From Phoronis australis (taxonomy: Eukaryota > Phoronida > Phoronidae): a stretch of 64,000 nucleotides of DNA. Numbering within the stretch: the first letter of the stretch is position 1; each line of letters opens with the position of its first letter. Shown here piece after piece: positions 53,399-64,000 of this stretch. A program made the position numbers and the translations under genes. The notes beneath the pieces are model-generated. The model saw only the letters and a list, made by a program, of their open reading frames with translations. It had not been told where the DNA came from and made no database searches. The stretch lies in assembly GCA_002633005.1 (NCBI GenBank), contig NMRA01000505.1, positions 172,580 to 236,579 of the forward strand, given 5' to 3'.

Positions 53399-55090
53399 TC
53401 ATTACTTCTGTGAAAATGTTTTTATTCAGACCACATACTGTTCAACGATATACCAATTGTGGTCGCCAAGGCAACTCATATACATAAACAAGGAACTGGC
53501 TTTTTAACAACATAAAAGCTGCCCACAGCTTATGGATGATCTGAATGAGTTCAACAATTATGACTGGTATGTGAAAACTAGAAACATTATTTTGAATATC
53601 CAGAAATCAAGCTGCCATTTGCAACTAATTGGTTCATCAACAACGTTCATTTTTTTGTGGATAGAAGCATGTGATCCTTTTTGGACTAGATTTGGCGCGA
53701 ATCCTGCATTCTTTTCAAGATATGTTTTATTCCGTTATAAAATGAAGGGCCATCATTTGCTCGCATAGTTACAATTACGAACGACGTCTACTGCTATAGA
53801 ATTTCCTGTCGTAATCTTGTTTTGTTTCATTCCATGTGAAGTTTAACTGCACTTGTAATATCAGTCATTTTTTCATATCTCTATTTGTGGAGATAGCCTA
53901 TAGCGCAATTTCAGAATTGCTAACTTGAGAAAAATATATTAAATGATTTGGCATGAAAAGGCATTTACCATCTTAACAAAAATTCAGATCACCTTGTGCT
54001 ATTTCCAAACCCTGGCCATTTCGATTATTCTCAAGCACACATCATTGACTTGTACTTTGTGTTAAACATACTATTTCCTTTACTTTCACCGACTAAGAAC
54101 ACAGAATGAGTTTTGCCAGTCAAAAGATATCGCTAAAATTAACACTTTTCCTAAATTACATCCATGTATGTACCACTGCTATTTTACTATTAATTTTTAT
54201 TACCTTGGTGTACGTATTTGATTGTAGTGCTGTCTTTAGGATTAATTCCACTTTCAGCTAAAGACATTGTTACATATTCCTCTAAACTGCATAAAATACC
54301 AGGCTCACAAACTCCCAACGTACTAAATTGAAATGGATAATTATGTAAAAACAGCATGCCCAACGTATACGTATAGTTCTGTGGATTTAACTTTTTTGTG
54401 GTTTGTTCCACCTAGTACACTTACATTGTAGGACTTTCGAACTCGTTAGGCTATCTAATTTTAATTTTTCTTAGAAAATATTAACTCAACCCGTGCGTTT
54501 CATTCTTAAAACGTTTGAATCACGTCCGGCTTTGCTTTCTTATGTATATAAAAATTTCCTAACTAAAATGAAAAATATTGGGTCAGGTTTGACGACATTT
54601 ATACCCGGAGCGCCCTTAAAAAGGTAACATTTTCGTTTGAAAAACATTGGGAAATATGTTCGAAGGCAAATTAGTCTTTAAATTTCTGCGAACCAGCTTT
54701 GTAGCCGATTTTATCGTGACTTTTTCGCGGTACTTGGTTTTAATAAATGGAGGTGGGTAATTGTTGAGTTACTTAAAGTTGCTGAACCCGAGTTTTTTTG
54801 GAGAACAAGAAAACATGACCAAAGTCATTATACTTCATTCCTTCCTCTAACGATAATCGCTGAAATATATAATCAGCTTTCAGAAAAGCCGTGGTCGAAG
54901 AATGCCTATTTTTATTCAACACCAACCTAAAACGGTAAAATCAAGGACGCAGCAACTCTAAATCAAAATTTTGATACTCGTGTTTTGAGCACATTGCCTC
55001 TCTCCCAAAACAGTTGTTGAAATGCAAACTATCTATAGTACAATTACCCAAGGTTATGATGCAAGGCATCATGCATGTGCTTGACATGAG
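53399..55090. other. No recognised gene
   Basis: A/T-rich DNA with a few unmatched ORFs on either strand. Confidence 0.45.
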
Positions 55091-55252
55091 CAGTGTCGGA
55101 TTTAAAGGGAGGGGGGGACAAGGGGGCCATGCCCCCCTAAAATTCTCCCAGATTCCATTTGGCAGTGCAGGGGTGCGACTGCCTGACGGGCAAAATCCAG
55201 TCTAATACTTTGCCCTGGCCCAACCTAACACAAAATTCTGGATCCGCCCCTG
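55091..55252 (-). mobile_element. 162-bp MITE, inverted copy
   Basis: Reverse complement of the MITEs at 37902 and 42822: it ends CTGGATCCGCCCCTG and contains CCATGCCCCCCTAAAATTCT. Flanks ATGAG/GTGAG match at 4 of 5. Confidence 0.85.
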
Positions 55253-55559
55253 GTGAGGTTCTAAGTTCAAGTCCCAGTGACTTGCACATTTCAACAGAAT
55301 GTTTGGTTTCAACCTAATGGATCTGTTTTGAATACTAAACAGATACTAGTCAAAAATATGCCACTGAAGGGTGTTAAATGGTAGTGCTACCTTCTTCGTA
55401 TGTTTGTCAAAATGAGTCTCCGAACGGACATTCCGTTGCTTGTGTGAACTCCCGTGTAAGAGCGCTGCTAAAATATGTGGCATACTTAATTTATCTCCTC
55501 CGTGAGCCTTTGTTTTATCCAGTAAACAAGACTGGGAACTGCGAATGGCGATCCTGCAG
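55253..55559. other. Spacer before the satellite, nothing recognised
   Basis: Unique-looking sequence without features. Confidence 0.5.
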
Positions 55560-55973
55560 ATCAATATATCAACTTGTCAACCAAGCAGAAGACAGATATG
55601 TCAACTTGTCACCCCCACACCATAGAGATATGTCAACTTGACACCCAGGCATCAGACATATATTAACTTGCCACCTAGGGACCAATCAGTTATCATAACT
55701 TGTCACCCAAGCACCAGACAGATGTATCAACCAGTCACCAAAGCACCAATCAGATATCACAATATGTCACACAAACACCAGACCGATATATCAACTTGAC
55801 ACCCAGTAACCAATCAGTTATCATAAGTTGTCACCCAGGCACCAGACAGATATATCAACTTGTCAGACAGGCACCAGAAAGATATACGAAATTGTCACTC
55901 CGGCACAAGGCAGATAGATCAACTTGTCACCCAGGCACCAGTCAGATATATGAACTTGTCAATCAGGTACCAT

Positions 55974-56500
55974 TCATATATATATATATATACATGTTTG
56001 TATGCAGATATGGGGTTATTATTTGAAACCTTGCAGTGGGGTAAAATTTTGAGACCTCGTTCCGGGGCATATATATAATATATAGCCCGCAACTATATAT
56101 GCCCCATTGGGTATATGCCCGGGAACAATATATATCCCGCAGTTATATATACCTCGCTAGGTATATACCCCAGTACAATATATAGCCCACAAGTATATAT
56201 GTCCCATTGGGTGTATACAATATATACCCCGCATCTTTATATGTCCCATTAGATATATGCCCCAGTATTTTTATAACCCGGTTTTCCACCTAATATACAA
56301 GCCCCGCAACTAGGTATATGTCACATTCGGTTAATGTTTTATGTGCCAAAAATACAGTCCTCCAAAGACCACTGGAATAACGTGTATGGGTCCACAAAAG
56401 ATTTTACCACTTTCAAACTTAAAAATAAATGATCCTTTCATCTGTTTATAATTCTGAAACCACATCCTTTTTGGCCAAAGTACGATTANATACGCCAACT
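55974..56500 (+). repeat. Interruption of the satellite with a second ~50-bp repeat
   Basis: About four units of TATAGCCCGCAACTATAT-GCCCCATTGGGTATA type (near 56080, 56132, 56183, 56222), then ~160 bases of unrelated sequence with one ambiguous base at 56489, before the 32-bp array resumes. Confidence 0.8.
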
Positions 56501-59500
56501 TGTCACGATGGCACCATACAGATATACATGTATCAACTTAACACTCAGGCAATAGACAGATATATCAACTTGTCACGCAGGCACCAGATCGATAGATGAA
56601 CTTGTCACCCAAGCACCAATCACATATCATAACTTGTCACCCAAGCACAAGACCGATATGTCAATTTGTCTCCCAAGCACCAGTAGGATATATCAACTTG
56701 ACACTCGGGCACCAATCAGGTATCAAAAATTGTCACCCAGCATAAATCAACTTGTCACCCAGAAACCACTCAAATATATCAACTTGTCAGCTAGGCACCA
56801 GAAAGATATACGAACTTGTCACTCCGACACCAGGCAGATAGATCAACCTGTGACCCAGGCAACAGACAGATACAGTTGTGTGTCAACCACTCACCCAGGT
56901 ACCAGTTAGATATGTAAATTGTTACTCGAGCAACAGACAGATATGTCCACTTGTCGCCCAGGCACAGGACAAATACGTCAATTCTTCACCCAGGTACCAG
57001 TAAGGTATGGCAGCTTGTCATCCAGCCACGAGTCAGATATTTCAATCTGTTGCTTACGCAACTGATAGTGATACCCACTTGTCACCTAGGCACGGGACAG
57101 ATAGGTCAAATCGTAACCTAGGGACCACTAAGGTATGTTAGCTTGTCACTCAGGCACCAGTGGGATTTATCAAGTTGTCAACCAGGCTCCAAGTACATAG
57201 ATCAACATGTCACCCAGGCATCAGACAGATATATCAACTTCTCACCCAGGCAACAGACAGATATAACAACTTGCCATCAAGGCACCATGCAGATATGTCA
57301 ACTTGTCATCAAGGCACCAGACAGGTAGATCAACTTGTCACCCAGGCCCCAGACAGATATATCAACTTGGCACTCAGGCACCAGTCAGATATATCAACTC
57401 GTCACAGAGGCACCATTCAGATAAATCAACTTGTCACCCAGATATGTCAACTTTTCACTAAGGCTCCGGACAGATCCGCCAACCTGTCACCAAGGCACCA
57501 GACAGATACTGTCGTATGTCAATTTGTCGCACAGGCACCAATTATATATGTCAACTTGTTACTCAGTTACCCATCTTGTCAATCAGGCACCAGACGTATA
57601 TATCAACTTGTCGCCAAGTCACCAGACAGATATGCCAACTCGTTACTCAGGCACCAGATCGATAGATCAACTTGTCAGCCAGCTACCGGTCATATACGAC
57701 GACTTGTCACCCAAAGACCAGACAGATATGTAAACTTGTCACTCAGCCACCAGATCGATAGATCAACTTGTTACCCAGGCGCCAGTAAGATATGACAACA
57801 TGTCACCCAGGCACCACACAGGTAATTTAACTTGTCATTCAGGTAATAAACAGACATATCAACTTGTCACTCAGCCACTAGATAGATAGATCAACTTCTC
57901 ACCTAGCCACCAGTCAGATATGCTAACTTGTCACCCAGGCACCAGAAAGATATATCAACGTGCCACTCAGCCACCAGACAGATATACCAATTTATCACTC
58001 AGTTACAAGATCGATAGATCAACTCTTCACCCAGGCACCAGTCAGATATGACATGTCACAGAGCCACCACACAGATATGCCAAGTTGTCACCCAAGCACC
58101 GGTCAGAAATGACAACTTGTCACTCAGGTACCATTCATACATTTCAACTTGTCATCCAGGCACCAGTCAGATATGTTAACGTATCACTCAGGTACCAATA
58201 ATATATGTCAATTTGCCACCCAGCCACCAATAAGATATGTCAATTTGCCACCCAGCCACCAATAAGATATGTCAATTTGCCACCCAGCCACCACTCAGAT
58301 ATATCAACTTGTCACTCAGGCACCAGATTGATAGATCAACTTGTCAGCCAGCCACCTATCAGATACGACAACTTGCCACCCAGGCACCAGACACATATAA
58401 CAACTTGTCACCTAGGCACCAGTAAGTTATGTCACCTTGTTCTTCAGACACCAGTCTTATATGTCAACTTGTTACTCAGTTACCATTCAGATTTATCAAC
58501 TTGTCACCCAGGCACCAGACAGATACATCAACTTGTTAATCAGACAACAGACATATAGATCAACTTGTCACCAAGCCACCAGACAGATAAGCCAAGTTGT
58601 CACCAGTCAGATATGCAAACTTGTCACTCAGGCACAAGATCAATAGATCCACTTGTCACCCAGGTGCCAATCAAATATAATAACATGTCACCTAGGCACC
58701 AGACAGATATATGAACTTGTCACCCAGGCACAAGACACATATGGCAACATGTCACCTAGGCATTAGACACATATATCAACTTGTCAACCAGGCACCAGTC
58801 AGATATTTCAACATGTCGCCAAAGCCCAGACAAATATATCAACTTGTCACCCAGGCACCAGACAGATATATGAACTTGTCACCCTGGCACCACACAGGTA
58901 ATTTAACTTGTCATTCAGGTAATAAACAGACATATCAACTTGTCACTCAGCCACCAGATAGATAGATCAACTTCTCACCTAGCCACCAGTCAGATATGCT
59001 AACTTGTCACCCAGGCACCAGAAAGATATATCAACGTGCCACTCAGCCACCAGACAGATATATCAATTTCTCACTCAGTTACAAGATCGATAGATCAACT
59101 CTTCACCCAGGCGCCAATCAGATATGACATGTCACTCAGCCACCAGACAGATATATAAACTTGTCACCCAGGCACCAGTTAGATATGTCAACTTGTCACT
59201 CAGGTACCATTCATATATTTCAACTAGTCACCCAGGTATTATTTATGTGTATCAACTTTTCACCCAGACACCAATCAGATACGATTGCATGTCAACTTGG
59301 CACACAGGCACCAGTTAGATATATCAACTTGTTTCTCAGATACCATTCAGATATATCAACTTGTCACCCAGACACCAGACACATTTTCAAACTTGTCAAT
59401 TAGACATCAGAAAGGTAGCTCAACTTGTCACCAAGCAGTCAGAAAGATATCCCGAGTTGTCACCCAGGAACCAGTCAGATATGTCAACTTGTCACTCAAG

Positions 59501-59949
59501 CAACAGATCGATAGATCAACTTGTCACCAGGCGCCAGTCATATATAACAACATGTCACCCAAGCACGAGACAAATATGAACTTTTCACCCAGGCACAAGA
59601 CAGATATATCAACTTGTCAGCTTGGCACCAGACACATATATCAACTTGGCAACCAGGCACCAGTCAGATATTTCAACTTGTCATTCAGGCACCAGACAGA
59701 TATATCAACTTGCCACCAAGCCACCAGACAGATATCCTAATTTCTCACCCTGGCATCAGACGGATATGGCAACTTGCCACTCAGGCACCAGACAGATATA
59801 CCAACTTGTCACTTAGGCACCAGACAAATATATCAACTTGTCAACCAGGCACCAGCCAGATATGTCAACTTGTCAGCAAAGCCCCAGACTAATATGTCAA
59901 CATGTCATTTAGCCACCAGACAGAAATGCCAACTAGTCACTCAGGCACC

Positions 59950-59950
59950 A

Positions 59951-60015
<65 letters not shown>
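59950..60015. repeat. (TA)n run inside the satellite
   Basis: ~64 bases of TA, apparently expanded from the ATATAT in one satellite unit. Confidence 0.95.
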
Positions 60016-60018
<3 letters not shown>

Positions 60019-62080
60019 CTTGTCACTCAGGCACCGGACAGATAGATCAACTTGCCACCTAGCTACCAGTGAGATATGCCACCTTGTCATCCAGGCACCA
60101 GTCAGTTATGTCAACTAGTCACTCATGTACCATTCATATATTTCAACTTGTCATCCAGGCACAAGCCAGATATGTTAACGTATTACTCAGGTACCATTAA
60201 TATATGTCAACTTGCCACCTAACCACCAGTAAGATATGTCAACTTGTCACTCAGGCACCAGATCGATAGATCAACTTGTCAGCCAGCCACCTATCAGATA
60301 CGACAACTTGCCACCCAGGCACCAGACACATATATCAACTTGTCACCCAGGACCAGACAAATATAACGACTTGTCACCCAGGCACCAGTAAGTTATGTTA
60401 ACTTGTTTTTCAGACATCAGTCTTATATGCCAACTTGTTACTCAGTTACCATTCAGATTTATCAACTTGTCACCCAGGCACTAGACAGATATATCAACTT
60501 GTCAATCAGACAACAGGCAGATAGATCAACTTGTCACCCAGGACCAGACAAATATAACGACTTGTCACCCAGGCACCAGTAAGTTATGTTAACTTGTTTT
60601 TCAGACATCAGTCTTATATGCCAACTTGTTACTCAGTTACCATTCAGATTTATCAACTTGTCACCCAGGCACTAGACAGATATATCAACTTGTCATTCAG
60701 ACAACAGGCAGATAGATCAGCTAGTCACCAAGCGACCAGACAGATAAGCCAAGTTGTCACCCAGGCACCAGTCAGATATATCAACTTGTCACTCAGGCAA
60801 TAAACAGATATATCAACTTGTCACTCAGGCACAAGATCAATAGATCCACTTGTCACCCAGGTGCCAATCAAATATAATAACATGTCAGCCAGGCACCAGA
60901 CAGATATATGAACTTGTCACCCAGGCACCAGACACACATATCAACTTGTGACCTAGGCACCAGACATATATATATATATATATATATATGTAAACGTGTC
61001 ATCCAGACACCAGGCAGATATATCAACTTGTAAGCTAGACAACAGACACATATATCAACTTGTCACCAAGTCACCAGACAGATATGCCTAGTTGTCACCC
61101 AGACACCAGTCGGACATGTCAACTTGTGACTGAAACACCAGATCGATAGATCAATTTGTCACACAGGCGCCATTCAGGTATAACAACATGTCACCCATGC
61201 ACCAGACATATATACAAACTTGTCACCCAGGCACCAGTCAGATATGTGAACTTGTCAATCAGGTACCATTAATATATATCAATTTGTCACCCAGGCAACA
61301 GTCATATATGCCAACTTTTCACCTATGCACCATACAGATACGTCAACTTGCCACTCAGGCACCAGTCATATATATATATATGAATTTTTCACACAGGTAC
61401 AATTCAGATAAATCAACTTGTCACCAAGGCACCAGACGGATACAGTTGTATATAAACTTGTCACACAGGTACCAGTAAGATATGTCAACTTGTTACTTAG
61501 TTATCATTCAGATAGATCAACTTCTCACCCACGTACCAGACAGATATGTCAACTTCTCACCTAAGCACCAGACAGATATGTCAACTTGTCACTCAGGCAC
61601 CAGACAGATACATCAACTTGTCACTCAGACAATAGACAGATATATCAACTTGTCACTCAGGCACCACATCGATAGATGAACTTGTCACCCAGGCGCCAGT
61701 AAGATATGACCACATGTCACCAAGGCACAAGACAGATATATGAACTTGTCGCCGAGGCACCACACAGATATATCATGTTGTCACCAAGGCACCAGACACA
61801 TATATCAACTTGTCAGCCAGCCACCAGTCGTATATGTCATCTTGTCACCAAAGCCCCAAACACATATGTCAACTTTTCATACAGCCACCAGACAGATATT
61901 TCAACTTGTCACTCAGGTACTATTAATATATATCAACTTGTCACCCAGTCACCAGTCAGAGATGTCAACATGTCACCCAGGCACCAGTCAGAAATGTCAA
62001 CTTTTTACTCAGGCATCAGTCAGGTATGACAACTTGTCACTCAGGCACCGGTCAGATATGAGAACTATTCAGTCAGGCAC

Positions 62081-64000
62081 AATATTTAATAATAATCCGT
62101 GCAACACTTCGTCGCGTTATCTCGATGATGAAACCAGGAACTGTCTCCACCAGAAGCAGTTTTGGGGTTTTGGGGGCATTTGAGTTAAGAGAAGTGTTCC
62201 TCTCTATAAAATGTAACCTCTTGAAACACTTCCAATAGCCATTTTCAACTTTGAAAATAGCCCACTCGTATTTAACGACCAATCAATGAAATATGGCCTC
62301 ACTCACGTGAAAAGGTGGTTCTAGACAATAATTCCCCTTTTTAATTTCTAAGAGGAGGACGGCTGTCGAAGATAACCATGAACGAAAAGTACGCAGAATG
62401 GGAAATTACGGCAAATATTTTGTTTTGCAAGACAACAGTGCGGTTGAATAAGGCAGGAAGGAATTGGTTATGTTTTAGATTATGTGACTGTGTACACTTT
62501 GATGCGATGTTGACATAATCGAATGGAAATCGGAACAGAAATGCATTTTCATTATGAAAGTCAGGTTTACACCATAGTATATCTAAGGAAGCGAGTAGAG
62601 TTGGCCAAATAAGAAAAGTAACGCAATTAATTTACGTGCGTAAATTAACGGCCCAGATTAATTAGTAAGCTGTACGTTAATTCTTAATGGCGCAAATTAA
62701 TTTTTGACAGGTTCACGTAATTCGAACATTCGCCCTTTAGGTCAACAAAGGCGAGAAGGCGTACCGTCTAAGGTTTTGCACTTCAACTCGCAAGTTGTCA
62801 CCAGTTTTTAGTAACAACCCTTGTCAAATTTAGGCCTGTGAAAAACGACTCTCCAGGTCATTTTTTCACGGGGTCAATTTTTATGACTACTTCGGCACTA
62901 ACATGAGACGAAAGAAAATTCAGGGAGATGCAAGATACTTGAAATGAGAAAATCTAAAAAGATTCGCGCGAACAAGATGAATCGGCCAATTGTTATCTTG
63001 CAGCGTTGCGTTAGCAAGTGGTAGTCCTAGGTGGCGTCAAACGTACAGTGTATAGACGAAAAAATAAACCAATCTCGATGAGTGCGGAATCACACATCGT
63101 CAATTTCCTGAAGGCATGTGAACCAGTGCAGCGACAAGAGAACACAATAGTCCAAGGGTTTATTCCATACGCATTGAATACGGCCATGTGTTATTGCTTT
63201 CCGTATTGCACTCCCTGGACTACTTCAGCAGCGACCTCTGACATGAAAAGTTCAAAAGGTAGGTCAATGTCGACTCGACGTCTTCAGCCGGTTCGATCAA
63301 CAAACGTTTCCAAAATAGTTTAAACTAGCAAAATTGCAGCAGTATAAATAACACCCAATATGCAATCAGGTTGGTACAAAATTGTTTAGTATAAGACACT
63401 GTCTCAGTTTATTTTATAACTATTATATCGTCTGCAACTCAGGCGCCGAATTCCTTGGTAACTGCAATGTTAAATATTGTTCTTATATAATCCTTTTTAG
63501 GAAATGTCACAAGTTCAATGCACGATAACCGTTGTTTTCACCTTTGTTATCTCTTTTCAAGTAATAGATCTGTTTCTTTTACTAGAGTAAACTTGTAACA
63601 TAACGCACAAGAACATGGATGTGCTCCACCACGTGAACAGTCTAGGTGAAGTATTTACCACATCTATTGTCCAGAGATCTTTGCCACCAACTATACATAC
63701 AGTTTTGTTCTCTGATGTAACATACAAACGGGCAGCGTATTAATTGAAATGATGGTACCGTGGGACGCCAGAGTAGAGGCGGTCAAAAGATGGAAGGGAC
63801 TAACTACGAAGACCTAAAAGGGGATACTTTGCCAGAAGTGGGTGAGATGCCGGTGCTTCAAAAGTAAGCAACAAAGGTCACAAGTAACAACTGAATCTGC
63901 AAAGAAGCCTTGGTTTGTCAGCGACAACCAAGACGAAACCCACACGATAAGGAGCTGGAATGGCTTAAATTATGTTTGGACTTGATTAACTGTGCTTCCT
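62081..64000. other. No recognised gene; small palindrome at 62627
   Basis: TTAATTTACG pairs with CGTAAATTAA at 62627-62648. A 101-codon ORF (63018-63323) has no family motif. An ATG at 63790 in fair context opens 24 codons to a possible GTAAGC donor near 63865, so a first exon cannot be excluded. Otherwise nothing seen. Confidence 0.4.

Larger units (their letters stand above)
55560..62080 (+). repeat. 6.5-kb array of a ~32-bp satellite
   Basis: About 180-200 units with the core CACCCAGGCACCAGACAG followed by ATAT and CAACTTGT, period ~32. Units differ by a few substitutions and occasional 1-2-base indels. Interrupted by 55974-56500 and by TA runs at 59950-60015 and 60966-60990. Blocks of several units are duplicated over longer distance. 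The + strand consensus has no stop codon in any frame, so long spurious ORFs appear (up to 211 codons at 57160-57795). Confidence 0.95.

Noticed and set aside
57160-57795. 211-codon ORF as a gene
   Set aside because: It lies wholly in the 32-bp satellite, whose consensus is stop-free in every + frame; no independent coding evidence.
55560-62080. CRISPR-like regular array
   Set aside because: Units are contiguous ~32-bp repeats without distinct spacers, diverge gradually, and lie in an animal genome; it is a satellite.
62073-62282. 69-codon - strand ORF after the satellite
   Set aside because: No family motif, no splice context, and part of it overlaps satellite-edge sequence.

Overview
This window is animal genomic DNA from a draft assembly. 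It has two runs of N (12832-13322 and 29837-30062), spliced genes with GT-AG introns, a dense mix of DNA transposons and LINE fragments, and several satellites. CLPB (SKD3) is absent from insects and nematodes. Together with an NHL-type TRIM gene and Kolobok-, hAT-, CR1- and Tx1-like elements, it suggests a marine invertebrate, most likely a deuterostome such as a lancelet, hemichordate or echinoderm. I cannot choose between these from sequence alone.

Region 1-5.9 kb: mostly unexplained DNA with an orphan exon-like block, a basic coiled-coil ORF remnant, a fold-back transposon (3187-4113) and a 73-bp tandem repeat. Region 5.9-36.6 kb: fourteen exons of CLPB on the + strand, the ankyrin-AAA+ disaggregase of the mitochondrial intermembrane space. 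Every splice phase joins correctly, but the 5' exon carrying the mitochondrial targeting region was not found. The introns are packed with mobile DNA: two inverted copies of a ~0.95-kb element with 5-bp target duplications, two inverted copies of a TTAA-flanked, THAP-carrying Kolobok-like element, two copies of a ~0.5-kb hAT-like element (one nested in a Kolobok copy), a SINE, a 20-bp minisatellite, a ~190-bp satellite and a ~460-bp satellite built on CTCF-like motifs.

Region 38.1-38.9 kb (- strand): three small exons of a cysteine-rich, metallothionein-like gene, convergent with CLPB and ending in a poly(A) signal. Region 40.2-41.6 kb: a 5'-truncated CR1/jockey-type LINE with a microsatellite tail. 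Region 44.8-46.8 kb (- strand): a RING/B-box/coiled-coil/NHL (TRIM) gene, probably with one tiny upstream exon. Region 49.4-51.1 kb: a decayed L1/Tx1-type LINE on the - strand. Region 55.6-62.1 kb: a 6.5-kb array of a ~32-bp repeat with higher-order duplications. The last 2 kb holds nothing I recognise.

The most interesting observations are: inverted transposon pairs that bracket sets of CLPB exons; a satellite in which every ~150-bp submodule centres on a CTCF-like core; the metallothionein-like gene, whose exons are too short for ordinary ORF detection; a CLPB C-terminus and stop codon lying inside a 76-bp tandem repeat; and a 32-bp satellite that is open in all + strand frames with one 32-residue periodic peptide.
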